DNA of 64,000 nucleotides from Pseudomonas sp. ok272 (GCF_900109995.1 NZ_FOCB01000003.1:386508-450507); one strand, 5' to 3'. Positions 27,257 through 37,599 are shown, counted from the first letter of the stretch. Program-made: numbers and translations. Notes: generated by a model from the letters alone, not told the origin.

Positions 27257-28336
27257 ATGGCCAAGCCTGGATTTCGCCTTGCGCTGTTTGCCACCTTGCT
27301 GGCACTGATTGTCGTGTTGCTGGGGGCCTACACCCGGCTGACCCACGCCGGTCTCGGCTGCCCGGATTGGCCCGGTTGCTATGGGTTTATCAGCGTGCCG
27401 AACAGCGAAGCCCAGTTGGCCCACGCCGAGCGGCACTTTCCCGATGATCCGGTGGTGGCCCACAAGGGCTGGAACGAGATGATCCACCGCTACTTCGCCG
27501 GCACGCTGGGCGTGCTGATCCTGTTGCTGGCCGCCCGGGCCTGGACTCACCGGCGGCACCCGGACCAACCGCTCAAGTTGCCGCTGTTCCTGCTGGCGGT
27601 GGTGGTGGCCCAGGCGGCGTTTGGCATGTGGACGGTGACGCTCAAGCTGTGGCCGCAGGTGGTGACCGGGCATTTGCTGGGTGGGTTCGCCACCTTGAGC
27701 TTGCTGTTCCTGCTGACCCTGCGCCTGTCCGGCGTACTGCCGGCGCTGATCGTGCCGCGCCGCTTGCAGTACTGGGCCACGGCCGGGTTGCTGCTGGTGA
27801 TCGGGCAGATCGCCCTGGGCGGCTGGGTCAGTTCCAACTACGCAGCGGTGGCCTGTATCGACTTCCCCACCTGCCACGGCCAGTGGTTGCCCCCGGCGGA
27901 TTTCGCCAACGGCTTTCACCTGACCCAACACATCGGTCCCAATTACCTGGGCGGGCAACTCGATAGCGATGCGCGCACCGCCATTCACCTGACCCACCGC
28001 ATCGGTGCCCTGTTGGTGACCCTGGTGCTGCTGGGCCTGGCCTGGCAGTTGAAGGCCGTGGGCATGACGCGCCTCGCCGCCCTGGTGCTGCTGGCCCTGG
28101 CGACGCAGATCACCCTGGGCATCAGCAACGTTCTGTTTCATCTGCCGCTGCCGGTGGCCGTGGCCCACAACGCGGGGGGCGCGGCGCTGCTGTTGACCCT
28201 GGTGCTGGTCAATTATCACGCCCGCACCAGCCTGGTCCGGGTCAAGCAGCACGCGCCCGGACGCTGGCGTTTCAGCCCCCGTAAACCCACGGCGGGCCCC
28301 ATAACAATAAAAGGAGAAATGCCATGGCGACTCTGA
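27257..28336 (+). CDS. ctaA: Heme A synthase
   Basis: 359 residues, eight membrane helices. Oxidises heme O to heme [22 protein letters not shown] near the N-terminus and the histidines in ...[27 protein letters not shown] and VAHNAGG are heme-ligand candidates. The C-terminus overlaps the cyoE start by 13 bp. Confidence 0.95.
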   Translation: MAKPGFRLALFATLLALIVVLLGAYTRLTHAGLGCPDWPGCYGFISVPNSEAQLAHAERHFPDDPVVAHKGWNEMIHRYFAGTLGVLILLLAARAWTHRRHPDQPLKLPLFLLAVVVAQAAFGMWTVTLKLWPQVVTGHLLGGFATLSLLFLLTLRLSGVLPALIVPRRLQYWATAGLLLVIGQIALGGWVSSNYAAVACIDFPTCHGQWLPPADFANGFHLTQHIGPNYLGGQLDSDARTAIHLTHRIGALLVTLVLLGLAWQLKAVGMTRLAALVLLALATQITLGISNVLFHLPLPVAVAHNAGGAALLLTLVLVNYHARTSLVRVKQHAPGRWRFSPRKPTAGPITIKGEMPWRL

Positions 28337-29223
28337 TCGGTGAACGGCACAGTCAGGCGATCTGGCGCGACTACCTGGAGCTGACCAAGCCCAAGGTGGT
28401 GGTGCTGATGCTGATCACGTCGCTGGTGGGCATGTTCCTCGCCACGCGTGCCGGGGTGCCGTGGACGGTGCTGGTGTTCGGCAACCTGGGCATCGCCCTG
28501 TGCGCCGGGGGGGCGGCGGCGGTCAACCATGTGGTGGACCGGCGGATCGATGCGGTGATGGCCCGTACCCACAAGCGCCCGCTGGCCGAAGGGCGGGTTT
28601 CTCCCACGGCGGCGCTGACCTTCGCCCTGATCCTGGCGCTCACGGGCCAGGCCTTGCTGCTGGCGTTCACCAACCCGCTGACGGCCTGGCTGACCCTGGC
28701 TTCACTGCTGGGCTATGCGGTGGTCTACACCGGCTTTCTCAAGCGCGCGACGCCGCAGAATATCGTCATTGGCGGGCTGGCCGGCGCGGCGCCACCGTTG
28801 CTCGGCTGGGTCGCCACCACCGGGCATATCGGCGCCGAGCCACTGCTGCTGGTGTTGATCATCTTCGCCTGGACTCCGCCGCACTTCTGGGCCCTGGCCA
28901 TTCACCGCAAGGAGGAATACGCCAAGGCGGATATCCCGATGCTGCCGGTGACCCATGGCGAGCACTACACCAAGATCCACATCCTGCTCTATACCTTCGT
29001 GCTGTTGGCGGTCAGCCTGATGCCGTACGTGATCCACATGAGCGGGGTGTTGTATTTGGTCTGTGCCCTGGGACTGGGCGCGAGGTTTCTGCAATGGGCC
29101 GTGGTGCTGTACCGTGGCACTCGGCCGCACGCGGCGATCAACACCTTCAAGTACTCTATTTACTACTTGTTCCTGTTGTTCATTGCCCTGCTCGTAGACC
29201 ACTACCTAATGTTGAACCTATGA
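28324..29223 (+). CDS. ctaB: Protoheme IX farnesyltransferase
   Basis: 299 residues, UbiA-type prenyltransferase converting heme B to heme O (also called CyoE). The first Asp-rich motif is [23 protein letters not shown]; the second is [20 protein letters not shown] strong AAGGAG site lies inside the end of ctaA. The stop overlaps the next start (ATGA). Confidence 0.96.
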   Translation: MATLIGERHSQAIWRDYLELTKPKVVVLMLITSLVGMFLATRAGVPWTVLVFGNLGIALCAGGAAAVNHVVDRRIDAVMARTHKRPLAEGRVSPTAALTFALILALTGQALLLAFTNPLTAWLTLASLLGYAVVYTGFLKRATPQNIVIGGLAGAAPPLLGWVATTGHIGAEPLLLVLIIFAWTPPHFWALAIHRKEEYAKADIPMLPVTHGEHYTKIHILLYTFVLLAVSLMPYVIHMSGVLYLVCALGLGARFLQWAVVLYRGTRPHAAINTFKYSIYYLFLLFIALLVDHYLMLNL

Positions 29224-29852
29224 CTCGAACCCAGAAAACCGTCTTCATCCTTGTTGCCCTGATCGCGCTGGTGCTGGGGCTGACCGTCAACAAAGTACTG
29301 TCCGGCAAGGGCCAGGGCGACCCGACGGCGCTGATCGATGCCGGGATCATCCTGCTGCCCCAAAGCCGTCACCTGCCGGACGTGCAGATGACCAACCAGG
29401 ACGGCCAGCCGGTCATGATCAACGAGCTCAAGGGCAAGTGGAGCGTGCTGTTCTTCGGCTACACCTTCTGCCCGGACATCTGCCCGACCACCCTGGCCCA
29501 GTTGCGCCAGATCAAGAGCGAGCTGCCGGCCGATGCAGTGGACAAGTTGCAGATCATCCTGGTCAGCGTCGACCCCCACCGCGACACGCCCCAGCAGCTC
29601 AAGCAATACCTGGGCTACTTCGATCCGCAGTTCATTGGCCTGACGCCGGCCTCGGTCGAAGACCTGCAAAAGGTCGCTAACGCGGTGAGCATTCCGTTCA
29701 TCCCGGCCGACACCAGCAAGCCCAACTACACGGTGGACCACAGCGGCAACCTGGCGGTGATCGGGCCGGACGGGACCCAGCGTGGGTTCATCCGGGCGCC
29801 GTTGAACAGCGTCAAGCTGGTGGCGCAGTTGCCGGTGATGCTCAAGCGGTAG
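29220..29852 (+). CDS. SCO1/SenC family copper chaperone
   Basis: 210 residues. N-terminal membrane anchor (about 8-24), then a thioredoxin-like domain with CPDIC at 84-88 ([14 protein letters not shown]) and a later conserved His in [15 protein letters not shown]. It loads copper into the CuA centre of subunit II. Last gene of the cox operon; the stop codon lies inside the first bases of a REPIN. Confidence 0.95.
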   Translation: MTRTQKTVFILVALIALVLGLTVNKVLSGKGQGDPTALIDAGIILLPQSRHLPDVQMTNQDGQPVMINELKGKWSVLFFGYTFCPDICPTTLAQLRQIKSELPADAVDKLQIILVSVDPHRDTPQQLKQYLGYFDPQFIGLTPASVEDLQKVANAVSIPFIPADTSKPNYTVDHSGNLAVIGPDGTQRGFIRAPLNSVKLVAQLPVMLKR

Positions 29853-29926
29853 GAGCGAGGCTGGCCCGCGAATCAGGCAGTGCGGTGGATCAGGTTCACC
29901 GCTTTCGCGAGCAGGCTCGCTCCCAC
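29849..29926. repeat. REPIN overlapping the SCO gene end
   Basis: The left copy (29849-29872) is diverged (TAGGAGCGAGG instead of TGGGAGCGAGC); the right copy (29904-29926) is canonical. The TAG stop of the SCO gene is part of the left copy. Confidence 0.8.
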
Positions 29927-29948
29927 AGGTGGGGGCGAATCTGGGCAT

Positions 29949-29985
29949 AAAAAAATGGGGTGCAATCAATGCACCCCATTTTTTA
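29949..29985. terminator. Bidirectional intrinsic terminator
   Basis: ATGGGGTGCA / TGCACCCCAT, 10-bp perfect stem with a 5-nt loop, flanked by seven As and six Ts. It serves both the cox operon (+) and metNIQ (-). Confidence 0.95.
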
Positions 29986-30000
29986 TGTGACAGCCTTGGA

Positions 30001-30774
30001 TCAGAACGCCGGCACGATTGCGCCTTTGTACTTCTCCAGGATGAAGGCTTTGACTTCCGGGCTGTGCAGGGCCGCGACCAACTTCTTCATCGCGTCGCTG
30101 TTCTTGTCGTCTTCACGGGCAACCAGGATGTTCACGTAAGGCGAGTCTTTGCCTTCGATGAACAGCGCGTCCTTGGCCGGATCGAGCTTGGCTTCCAGCG
30201 CGTAGTTGGTGTTGATCAGCGCCAGGTCGACCTGGGTCAGCACGCGCGGGATGGTGGCGGCTTCCAGTTCGCGGAACTTCAGGCCCTTGCTGTTCTCGGT
30301 GATGTCCTTGGTGGTCGCCAGAATGTTTTTCGCATCCTTCAACTTGATCAGGCCCGCCTGGTCCAGCAGCAACAGCGCACGGCCGCCGTTGGTGGCGTCG
30401 TTGGGGATCACCACGGTGGCGCCGCCTGGCAGCTCATCCAGTTTTTTGTACTTGCTGGAGTAGGCGCCCAGCGGCTCGATGTGCACGCCGGCAACGCTGA
30501 CCAGGTGGGTGCCCTTGGCTTTGTTGAACTCATCCAGGTACGGCTGGTGCTGGAAGAAGTTGGCATCCAGGCGCTTCTCGGCCACTTGTACGTTGGGTTG
30601 TACGTAGTCGGTGAAGACCTTGACCTTCAAGTCCACGCCTTGCTTGGCCAGGGCTGGCTTGACGAATTCGAGGATCTCCGCGTGCGGCACCGGGGTGGCG
30701 GCAACGGTCAGGGTTTCAGCGGCATGGGCAGAGAACGCGGCCACGGCGGCGAACGCAACGAGTAGTTTTTTCAT
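30001..30774 (-). CDS. metQ: Methionine ABC transporter substrate-binding protein
   Basis: 257 residues, NlpA/MetQ family. The signal peptide MKKLLVAFAAVAAFSAHA ends in a signal-peptidase I site, so unlike E. coli MetQ it is not a lipoprotein. Ligand-pocket hallmarks are FTDYVQPN, DANFFQHQPYLDEFN, IPNDATNGGRALLLL and ALINTNYA. Third gene of metNIQ, 61 bp after metI. Confidence 0.95.
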   Translation of the reverse strand: MKKLLVAFAAVAAFSAHAAETLTVAATPVPHAEILEFVKPALAKQGVDLKVKVFTDYVQPNVQVAEKRLDANFFQHQPYLDEFNKAKGTHLVSVAGVHIEPLGAYSSKYKKLDELPGGATVVIPNDATNGGRALLLLDQAGLIKLKDAKNILATTKDITENSKGLKFRELEAATIPRVLTQVDLALINTNYALEAKLDPAKDALFIEGKDSPYVNILVAREDDKNSDAMKKLVAALHSPEVKAFILEKYKGAIVPAF

Positions 30775-30835
30775 CCAGCAAACTCCTTGTGAAGCGCCCT
30801 TGCGGGCGCCTGCCAGCGGTGGCTGGCGATTGCAT

Positions 30836-31510
30836 TTATTTTCGGGAAAAGTGGGCTACGAGCTTGTCGCCGATGGTTTGCAGTACTTGTACCAACAGCA
30901 CCAGCAAGATCACGGTGACCAGCATGACATCGTTCTGGAAGCGCTGGTAACCGTAGCGGATCGCCAGGTCACCCAGGCCACCCGCACCAACCACGCCCGC
31001 CATGGCGGTGTAGCCCACCAAGGTGATCGTGGTGACGGTAATCGCGGCCAGGATGCCCGGGCGGGCTTCCGGCAACAGGGCATTGAACACGATCTGGCGG
31101 GTCGAGGCGCCCATCGCCTGGGTGGCTTCGATGATGCCGCGATCGACTTCACGCAGCGCGGTTTCCACCAGGCGCGCGAAAAACGGTGCGGCGCCGATCA
31201 CCAGCGGTGGTATGGCGCCGGCCACGCCCAGCGAAGTGCCGGTCAGGAACACCGTGGTGGGGATCAGCACGATCAGCAGGATGATGAACGGCAGCGAGCG
31301 CACGACGTTGACGACAAACGCCAGGGCCGAGTAGAGGGCCTTGTGCTCAAGCAACTGGCGCGGACCGCAGAGAAACAGCAGCACGCCCAGCGGCAGGCCC
31401 AGCAGCACGGTGAACAGCAGCGAGCCGCCGAGCATCAGCATGGTGTCGCCGGTGGCTTCCCAGATGTCCGACCAGTCGATATTGACGAAAAAGCTCAGGA
31501 ACAGATCCAT
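30836..31510 (-). CDS. metI: Methionine ABC transporter permease
   Basis: 224 residues, five membrane helices. The EAA coupling loop is EATQAMGASTRQIVFNALLPEARPGIL. The ATG shares one base with the metN stop (TGATG). It transports D- and L-methionine with MetN and MetQ. Confidence 0.96.
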   Translation of the reverse strand: MDLFLSFFVNIDWSDIWEATGDTMLMLGGSLLFTVLLGLPLGVLLFLCGPRQLLEHKALYSALAFVVNVVRSLPFIILLIVLIPTTVFLTGTSLGVAGAIPPLVIGAAPFFARLVETALREVDRGIIEATQAMGASTRQIVFNALLPEARPGILAAITVTTITLVGYTAMAGVVGAGGLGDLAIRYGYQRFQNDVMLVTVILLVLLVQVLQTIGDKLVAHFSRK

Positions 31511-32517
31511 CAGCGCAGCACCTCCATGTGGACGTCGGCGGCGGTGAAGCGGGCGAAGGCCGCTTCCATGTCACCGCCGGTGATCGCCAGGGTCAGTTGC
31601 CCGTAGGGGGTGTCTTTGATGCGGTCGATGCGACCGGCGAGAATGCTGTAGTCCACGCCGGTTTCGCGGGCGACGGTGCCCAGCAGTGGCGCGTAGGTCG
31701 CATCACCCTGGAACGTCAGGCGCACGATGCGGCCCGGCACGTGGGCGAAGTCATCGCGCTGCTCGCCTTCGTCGACCTGCTCGGCTTCCTGGACAAAACG
31801 CTTGGTGGTCGGGTGCGCCGGGTGTAGGAACACCTTGGCCACCGGGCCTTGCTCGACGATGACGCCGGCATCCATCACCGCCACTTCGTCGCAGACTCGG
31901 CGGATCACGTCCATTTCATGGGTGATCAGCACGATGGTCAACTTCAGTTCGCGGTTGATCTCGGCCAGCAGTTGCAGGACCGACGCGGTGGTTTGCGGAT
32001 CCAGGGCGCTGGTGGCTTCGTCACACAGCAGGATCTTGGGTTTGGTCGCCAGGGCGCGAGCAATGCCGACGCGCTGCTTCTGGCCGCCGGACAACTGGGC
32101 CGGGTACTTCTTGGCGTGGTCGGACAGGCCGACCCGCTCCAGCAACTCGGCCACGCGCCGGTCGATATCGCTACGCGACAGTTCGCCGGCCAGGGTCAGG
32201 GGCAGCGCCACGTTGTCGGCCACCGTCTTGGAGGCCAGCAGGTTGAAGTGCTGGAAGATCATCCCGACTTGCTGGCGGAAACGGCGCAGTGCCTTGGCGT
32301 CCAGCGCGGTGACTTCTTCGCCGTCGACGAAGATCTTGCCACCGCTGGCGTTTTCCAGGCGATTGATCAGGCGCAGCAGGGTACTTTTTCCTGCACCGGA
32401 GTGGCCGATCAGGCCAAACACCTGGCCGTTCTCAATCGTCAGACTGGTCGGGTGCAGTGCGGGAATATCCTTGCCGGCGACGCGGTAGGTTTTATGGACG
32501 TTTTGAAACTCGATCAC
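31510..32517 (-). CDS. metN: Methionine ABC transporter ATPase
   Basis: 335 residues. Walker [10 protein letters not shown] (38-46), signature [15 protein letters not shown], Walker [13 protein letters not shown] and the H-loop ITHEMDVI. The C-terminal NIL (ACT-like) domain (about 265-335) allows inhibition by internal methionine. First gene of the operon. A GTCTTTTTAGAC palindrome lies 65 bp upstream. Confidence 0.96.
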   Translation of the reverse strand: MIEFQNVHKTYRVAGKDIPALHPTSLTIENGQVFGLIGHSGAGKSTLLRLINRLENASGGKIFVDGEEVTALDAKALRRFRQQVGMIFQHFNLLASKTVADNVALPLTLAGELSRSDIDRRVAELLERVGLSDHAKKYPAQLSGGQKQRVGIARALATKPKILLCDEATSALDPQTTASVLQLLAEINRELKLTIVLITHEMDVIRRVCDEVAVMDAGVIVEQGPVAKVFLHPAHPTTKRFVQEAEQVDEGEQRDDFAHVPGRIVRLTFQGDATYAPLLGTVARETGVDYSILAGRIDRIKDTPYGQLTLAITGGDMEAAFARFTAADVHMEVLR

Positions 32518-32581
32518 TTAGCGAACCTTGTGGGGCGCGTTGGAAAAGGGTCAGCGGTTAGCCGGGCGCGCATTTTAGCGT

Positions 32582-32593
32582 GTCTTTTTAGAC
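32582..32593. promoter_or_regulatory. Small palindrome in metN upstream region
   Basis: GTCT-TTTT-AGAC next to a minus-strand TAAAAT -10 candidate (32572-32577). It could be an operator for the methionine importer; no known regulator consensus is matched. Confidence 0.25.
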
Positions 32594-32658
32594 GTACTTA
32601 GCATTTGTTTGATGGCTGTTATGCCATTTGGAAATAACCAAGCCATCCTAAACGTAAA

Positions 32659-32710
32659 GATCGCCGTCTCTCGCAGGGCTTTTATGGGTAGCCCGCAGGA
32701 GGCGGCGATC
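32659..32710 (-). terminator. Large imperfect hairpin after the lipoprotein gene
   Basis: Outer arms GATCGCCG (32659-32666) and CGGCGATC (32703-32710), inner arms GGGCT (32676-32680) and AGCCC (32690-32694). On the minus strand it is followed by TTTACGTTT, so it may end the 32716-33426 transcript before metN. Confidence 0.5.
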
Positions 32711-32715
32711 CTCTG

Positions 32716-33426
32716 TTACGGTTTACGTGGCGACAGCACCATCTGCGCCGGGACATGGCGCAGGATCTGTCGCTCGATCTTCAGGTCGAACCCGGCGTCC
32801 AGTTTGGTCACCCGTTTGCTCAACAGCGTCGCCAGCCAGGGGTAATCCTCGGTACGCGGGGCCTGAATGGTCACGTCGCACTGGTAATTCACCACATCGG
32901 CGGCGATCGCATCCAGTTGTCGGCGAAGTTGCTTACTATCGTTGATGTTCAGCGCTACGGTGGTGCTTTCGGCCGCCGGGTCGATGACCTTGGCCGCACG
33001 TCTGGCGGCAGCGGCTTGCAAGGCGGCTTCGGCCTGGTCCAGCTCAGCTTTGCGCGCTTGGGTAATCGCCCCGTTGACCCCGCCTGTCAGTGCGGGGGCC
33101 TTGGGCATCAGCGCGCGGGCACGGCTCAGCGCCGTGGCCGCGGCATTCACATCACCCTTTTGCAGGACGATCTGGCTGCGCTGCAAATACGCTTCGGCGA
33201 GCTGCCGCTGGTAGGGTTCCAGCGCCGGGTCGTTGGGCGATTGCGCCTGTAAGGTGGCCAATTGGTCTTCGGCGGTGGCCAGCTCACTGCTGGCCAGGCT
33301 TTGCTGCAACTGAGCGAGCGCCGTCGCGCGCGCGTCCGGGACCTCGGCGGCCGGAGGCGTGCTTTGGCAGGCGCCAAGCAGCAAGCATGCAACAAGGAGC
33401 AGATAACGTGAGGCGAACGGCTTCAT
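32716..33426 (-). CDS. Lipoprotein of unknown function (PA5502 type)
   Basis: 236 residues from MKPFASRYLLLVACLLLGACQST (lipobox LGAC). Residues about 25-130 are helical and TPR-like (ALAQLQQSLASSELATAEDQLATLQAQSPNDPALEPYQRQLAEAYLQRSQIVLQKGDVNAAATALSRARAL). It is followed by an Ala-rich coiled stretch and a C-terminal domain. In Pseudomonas it sits between metN and the znu genes. It is co-directional with znuB, 37 bp downstream. Function is unknown. Confidence 0.85.
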   Translation of the reverse strand: MKPFASRYLLLVACLLLGACQSTPPAAEVPDARATALAQLQQSLASSELATAEDQLATLQAQSPNDPALEPYQRQLAEAYLQRSQIVLQKGDVNAAATALSRARALMPKAPALTGGVNGAITQARKAELDQAEAALQAAAARRAAKVIDPAAESTTVALNINDSKQLRRQLDAIAADVVNYQCDVTIQAPRTEDYPWLATLLSKRVTKLDAGFDLKIERQILRHVPAQMVLSPRKP

Positions 33427-33463
33427 TCCTGCGACTCTCTGATTGCGCAAAAAACGAGCAAGT

Positions 33464-34252
33464 CTACACCCCTCGACGGGGCAGGACAAAACTCAGCAAA
33501 AACAGCGCGGCGGCGGCGACCACAATCGAGGGGCCGGCGGGCGTGTCCTTGAACCACGACAGCGCCAGGCCACCGCAGACGGCGAGTATACCTAGCAAAC
33601 TGGCGCCCAACGCCATCTGCTCGGGTGATCGGGCGTGACGTTGTGCCGCGGCTGCCGGGATAATCAGCAACGATGTGATCAGTAACACACCGACGATTTT
33701 CATCGCCACCGCAATCACCACCGCAATCAACAGCATCAATGTCAGGCGCAACGCCGCGACGGGCAGGCCTTCGACCCTGGCCAGCTCTTCGTGCACGGTG
33801 ATCGCCAGCAGTGGCCGCCACAGGGCGACCAGCAACAGCAGCACCACCGCGCTGCCGCCCAGGATCCAGGCCAGGTCGCCCGGGCTGATCGCCAGCAGGT
33901 CGCCAAACAGGTAGGCCATCAGGTCGATCCGCACTTCATGCATGAAGCTTAGTACCACCAGGCCCAGAGAGAGGGTGCTGGGTGCAAGAATCCCCAGCAG
34001 GGTGTCCGAGGCCAGTGGCTGGCGCTGTTGCAGGGTGACCAGCAGCACGGCCAGCAACAGGCAGCCGACGGTCACGGCGACGGTGGGGCTGACATCCAGC
34101 AAGAACCCCAGCGCCACGCCGAGCAAGGCGGCATGGGACAGGGTGTCGCCGAAATAGGCCATGCGCCGCCAGACCACGAACGAGCCGAGCGGCCCCGCGA
34201 CCACAGCCAGGGCCAGGCCTGCGAGCAGGGCATACAACAGAAAATCAGCCAT
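33464..34252 (-). CDS. znuB: Zinc ABC transporter permease
   Basis: 262 residues with about eight to nine hydrophobic segments, ABC-3 permease family ([53 protein letters not shown]). The start [12 protein letters not shown] overlaps the end of znuC by 8 bp. It imports zinc with ZnuC and ZnuA. A longer upstream frame overlaps znuC and is rejected. Confidence 0.95.
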   Translation of the reverse strand: MADFLLYALLAGLALAVVAGPLGSFVVWRRMAYFGDTLSHAALLGVALGFLLDVSPTVAVTVGCLLLAVLLVTLQQRQPLASDTLLGILAPSTLSLGLVVLSFMHEVRIDLMAYLFGDLLAISPGDLAWILGGSAVVLLLLVALWRPLLAITVHEELARVEGLPVAALRLTLMLLIAVVIAVAMKIVGVLLITSLLIIPAAAAQRHARSPEQMALGASLLGILAVCGGLALSWFKDTPAGPSIVVAAAALFLLSFVLPRRGV

Positions 34253-35030
34253 GCTTGCAGCCATCTCCATGAACGTGGGTGTGGGCGGACGGTGCCGCGC
34301 TGACGACCGAGCCGTGCAAATCGTGGGCATGGTCGTGGTGGTGGTGATAAATCGCCAGGCTTTGCGCGTTCTTGCCGAACAGCTCGATGAACGCCGGGTC
34401 GCCGCTGACCTGCTCGGGGTGTCCGGAGCAGCAGACATGGCGATTGAGGCAGACCACCTGGTCGGTGGTGCTCATTACCAGGTGCAAATCATGGGAGACC
34501 ATCAACACGCCGCAACCATGACGGTCGCGCAGGCGCGTGATCAGGCTGTACAGCTCGGCTTGCCCGGCGACATCGACGCCTTGCACCGGCTCATCGAGGA
34601 CCAGCAATTGCGGTTCGCGCAACAAGGCGCGGGCCAGCAGCACGCGCTGCATCTCGCCACCGGAAACGCTCTGTACCGGGCTGTCGATCACCTGCTCGGC
34701 GCCAACCTCCTGGAGCGCCGCCAGGGCCCTGGCCCGGTCCACGCCCGGCACCAGGCGCAAGAAGCGCAGGACCGACAGCGGCAGCGTGGGGTCGACATGG
34801 AGTTTTTGCGGCATATAGCCGACACGCAGCTTGGGCTTGCGCCAGACGCTGCCGCTGTCGGGCTTGAGCAAGCCGAGTACCGCCCGCACCAGGGTGGTCT
34901 TGCCGGCGCCGTTGGGGCCGATCAGGGTGACGATCTGCCCCGGCTCGACACTCAGGTCGATCTTGTCCAGCACGGCTTGCCCGGCAAAGGCCACGGCGAC
35001 CTGCTCAAGGCGTATCAACGCAGTGCTCAT
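34245..35030 (-). CDS. znuC: Zinc ABC transporter ATPase
   Basis: 261 residues. Walker [12 protein letters not shown] (38-48), signature [15 protein letters not shown], Walker [13 protein letters not shown] and SHDLHLVM. The C-terminal tail is histidine-rich ([14 protein letters not shown]...[12 protein letters not shown]), a usual ZnuC feature. The ATG shares one base with the zur stop. Confidence 0.96.
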   Translation of the reverse strand: MSTALIRLEQVAVAFAGQAVLDKIDLSVEPGQIVTLIGPNGAGKTTLVRAVLGLLKPDSGSVWRKPKLRVGYMPQKLHVDPTLPLSVLRFLRLVPGVDRARALAALQEVGAEQVIDSPVQSVSGGEMQRVLLARALLREPQLLVLDEPVQGVDVAGQAELYSLITRLRDRHGCGVLMVSHDLHLVMSTTDQVVCLNRHVCCSGHPEQVSGDPAFIELFGKNAQSLAIYHHHHDHAHDLHGSVVSAAPSAHTHVHGDGCKHG

Positions 35031-35512
35031 CAAGCCCCCTGGCAACCCGAGCAGAGCCCGATCACTTCGACGGTCTGGCCTTCGACCACGAACCCGACGT
35101 CGAGGGCGCTGTGCACGATGGCATCGCTGATGGACTGCTGTTGCAGCTCGATGGCCGCATGGCATTGGCGGCAGATCAGGAACTGGCCCTGGTGGGCGTG
35201 CGCCGGATGGTTGCAGCCGACGAAGGCGTTGAGCGACGAAATGCGATGCACCAGGCCGTTATCCAGCAGGAAGTCCAGGGCGCGGTACACGGTGGGCGGC
35301 GCGGCGCGGCGACCGTCCTGCTCGCTGAGCACCGCGAGGATGTCGTAGGCGCCCAGCGGCTTGTGGCTTTGCCACACCAGTTCCAGCACCCGCCGGCGCA
35401 GGGCGGTCAGGCGCAGACCTTTTTGTTCGCAGATGACATCGGCCGCGGACAGCGCGTTATGCACGCAGTGCGAGTGGTCGTGGGGGCGGCTGGCGAGCGG
35501 TGTTTTAGGCAT
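35030..35512 (-). CDS. zur: Zinc uptake regulator Zur (Np20)
   Basis: 160 residues, Fur family. The winged helix (about 20-95, [27 protein letters not shown]...[20 protein letters not shown]) is followed by a dimerisation domain with structural zinc cysteines (LICRQCH; GLCSGCQ). It represses znu genes when zinc is sufficient. First gene of zur-znuC-znuB with one-base overlaps. No ribosome site is visible (GTCGCCGCCC before the ATG), so translation may be weak or leaderless. Confidence 0.95.
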   Translation of the reverse strand: MPKTPLASRPHDHSHCVHNALSAADVICEQKGLRLTALRRRVLELVWQSHKPLGAYDILAVLSEQDGRRAAPPTVYRALDFLLDNGLVHRISSLNAFVGCNHPAHAHQGQFLICRQCHAAIELQQQSISDAIVHSALDVGFVVEGQTVEVIGLCSGCQGA

Positions 35513-35532
35513 GGGCGGCGACGCGTTTAGTT

Positions 35533-35565
35533 GGAGACGTTATTATGTTACCCGTTCTCGTCTCC
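35533..35565. promoter_or_regulatory. zur/znuA operator region with 7-bp inverted repeat
   Basis: GGAGACG (35533-35539) and CGTCTCC (35559-35565) flank an AT-rich GTTATTATGTTAC core. The core resembles a Zur half-site pair but is not a perfect match. It lies between the divergent zur and znuA starts. Confidence 0.45.
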
Positions 35566-35578
35566 TTGAGTGCTCATC

Positions 35579-36499
35579 GTGTCCAGACTTTTTGTCATCC
35601 TTGTCACATTTACCGCCAGTTTGTTCGTGATTGGCACTGCCCAGGCCGAGGTCAAGGTGCTGACCAGCATCAAGCCGCTGCAGTTGATTGTCGCGGCGGT
35701 GCAGGACGGCGTCGGGGTTCCCGAGGTCTTGCTGCCACCGGGGGCATCGCCGCACAACTATGCCTTGCGCCCTTCCGACGTTCGCAAGGTGCAAGCCGTG
35801 GACTTGCTGTACTGGATCGGCCCGGACATGGAAGGCTTCCTGCCTCGGGTACTCAAGGGGCGCACCTTGCCCACGGTGGCGGTGCAGGACCTGCCCGGGC
35901 TGAAGCTGCGTCACTTCGCCGAGGATAGCCACTCCCACACCGAAGAGGCCGACGAGCACGATCACGACCATCGTCCAGGGACGCTGGATGCCCACCTGTG
36001 GTTGTCGACGGTCAATGCGCGGGTGATCGCGGCGAAGGTCGCCGCCGACCTCAGTGCTGCCGACCCCGCCAATGCAGCGCGCTACCAGAGCAACCTCAAG
36101 GCCTTCGATGCGCGCATGGACGCGCTGGATCAGCGGCTCAAGGCCCGTTTGGCCGCCGTTGCGGGCAAGCCGTACTTCGTGTTCCACGAAGCCTTCGACT
36201 ACTTCGAAGACGCCTACGGCCTCAAGCACGCCGGTGTGTTCAGCGTGGCCGCCGAAGTACAGCCGGGCGCCCAGCATGTTGCGGCGATGCGCACGCGCTT
36301 GCAGGACGTGGGCAAGACCTGTGTGTTCAGTGAGCCACCGTTGCGTCCACGACTGGCTGAAACCCTGGTCGCCGGCCTGCCGGTGAAACTCGCGGAGTTG
36401 GATGCGCTCGGTAGCTACACGCCCGCCACGGCGCAGGGCTATGAGCAGGTGCTGGAGAAGCTGGGCAATGATTTGGCGGGGTGCCTGGAGTCGCTTTAA
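35579..36499 (+). CDS. znuA: Zinc ABC transporter periplasmic binding protein
   Basis: 306 residues from the GTG at 35579 (VSRLFVILVTF...); another GTG at 35570 would add three residues. Signal peptide ends at AQA. Zinc ligand histidines are in PGASPHNYAL (His60) and DAHLWLS (His139), and FHEAFDYFEDAYGL holds another. A His/Asp-rich loop lies at about 112-131. Divergent from zur-znuCB. Confidence 0.94.
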   Translation: MSRLFVILVTFTASLFVIGTAQAEVKVLTSIKPLQLIVAAVQDGVGVPEVLLPPGASPHNYALRPSDVRKVQAVDLLYWIGPDMEGFLPRVLKGRTLPTVAVQDLPGLKLRHFAEDSHSHTEEADEHDHDHRPGTLDAHLWLSTVNARVIAAKVAADLSAADPANAARYQSNLKAFDARMDALDQRLKARLAAVAGKPYFVFHEAFDYFEDAYGLKHAGVFSVAAEVQPGAQHVAAMRTRLQDVGKTCVFSEPPLRPRLAETLVAGLPVKLAELDALGSYTPATAQGYEQVLEKLGNDLAGCLESL

Positions 36500-36520
36500 G
36501 CCGTATTCGGCTTCGCCTCA

Positions 36521-36584
36521 ATCGCGAGCAGTCTCGCTCCCACAGGTACAACGCGGCTCTTGTGGGAGCGAGACTGTTCGCGAA
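36521..36584. repeat. REP doublet, tail-to-tail type, 64 bp
   Basis: Copies 36521-36543 and 36562-36584 point outward around an 18-nt spacer, the same geometry as at 13644 and 63722. It lies between the convergent znuA and thrB. Confidence 0.87.
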
Positions 36585-36588
36585 CCGT

Positions 36589-37539
36589 TTAGAGGGCGAA
36601 CGGCAGCGGTGTGCTGACTTGCTGCCGCTGGGTCAGGCGCTGCTGGAACTCCATCGGATCGTGAATCAGCACGTCCTGCCCGGCAAACGACTCGGCGGCG
36701 ATCAGCCGAGACAGCCAGAACCGAACGCACGCCACCCGCAACAGGGTTGGCCACAGCTCGGCTTCGGCGGCGGTGAACGGCCGCAGTGCGGCATAGGCGC
36801 CCAGCAGCGCGCGCGCGCGCGGGCCGTCGATGACGCCGTCGTCGTCTGCGCACCAGTCATTCAAGGCGATGGCCACGTCATAGAGCATGGGGCCCGAACA
36901 GGCGTTGTAGAAGTCGATCAGCCCGGTCAGGTGCGTGCCTTCGAACATGGCATTGTCGCGGAACAGGTCGGCGTGGATGTTGGCCTGGGGCAGCGCGAGA
37001 ATGTTCGCCTTCTGCGCGCTGATTTCATCCAGGGCGCGTTGCAGCAGCTCCCGTGGCTCGGTGGCCAGGTGCGACAGCAGTTGGGTGCCTTGCTCCAGCA
37101 TCCAGTCCAGGCCCCGGTCCGTCTTGCGCGGGATCATCTGGTCTTTGGTCGCCAGGTGCAGGTGCCCCAGCAACTCGCCGACTTGCACGCAATGCTGGGC
37201 GTTGGCGACCTTGATGTGCTTGCCCGCAAGCCTGGGCTGTAACAGCGCGGGCTTGCCGGCCAGGGTGCGCAGGGCGACGCCGTCGGTGGTGCGCAGGGCG
37301 TAGGGCACGGGCAGGTTGGCGTCGTGCAGGACATCGAGCAACTCGATGAAGAACGGCATCTCTTGCACCGGACCGCGCTCAACCAGGGTCAGGACACATT
37401 CGCCCCGCTCCAGGCTGATGAAGAAATTGGTGTTTTCGCTTCCCGCGGCGATTCCCTGGAAATCAAGCAGGCGGCCGAGCCCGTAAGGGGCGAGAAAGGT
37501 TTCCAGCTCGGGCCGAGCCAGGGGGGTGAACACAGACAT
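36589..37539 (-). CDS. thrB: Homoserine kinase (ThrB, APH-fold type)
   Basis: 316 residues. It phosphorylates homoserine in threonine synthesis. This is the Pseudomonas/Rhizobium ThrB form with the aminoglycoside-phosphotransferase fold, not the GHMP-type enzyme of E. coli. Catalytic loop NIHADLFRDNAMF and metal loop GLIDFYNACSGP are present. In PAO1, two nrdJ genes lie between znuA and thrB; they are absent here. Confidence 0.93.
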   Translation of the reverse strand: MSVFTPLARPELETFLAPYGLGRLLDFQGIAAGSENTNFFISLERGECVLTLVERGPVQEMPFFIELLDVLHDANLPVPYALRTTDGVALRTLAGKPALLQPRLAGKHIKVANAQHCVQVGELLGHLHLATKDQMIPRKTDRGLDWMLEQGTQLLSHLATEPRELLQRALDEISAQKANILALPQANIHADLFRDNAMFEGTHLTGLIDFYNACSGPMLYDVAIALNDWCADDDGVIDGPRARALLGAYAALRPFTAAEAELWPTLLRVACVRFWLSRLIAAESFAGQDVLIHDPMEFQQRLTQRQQVSTPLPFAL

Positions 37540-37599
37540 GGTTAAAAACTGCTCAGTTCGGGCGCTGCGAACCAGCCAGCGCCGATTAAAGTTAAGAAA

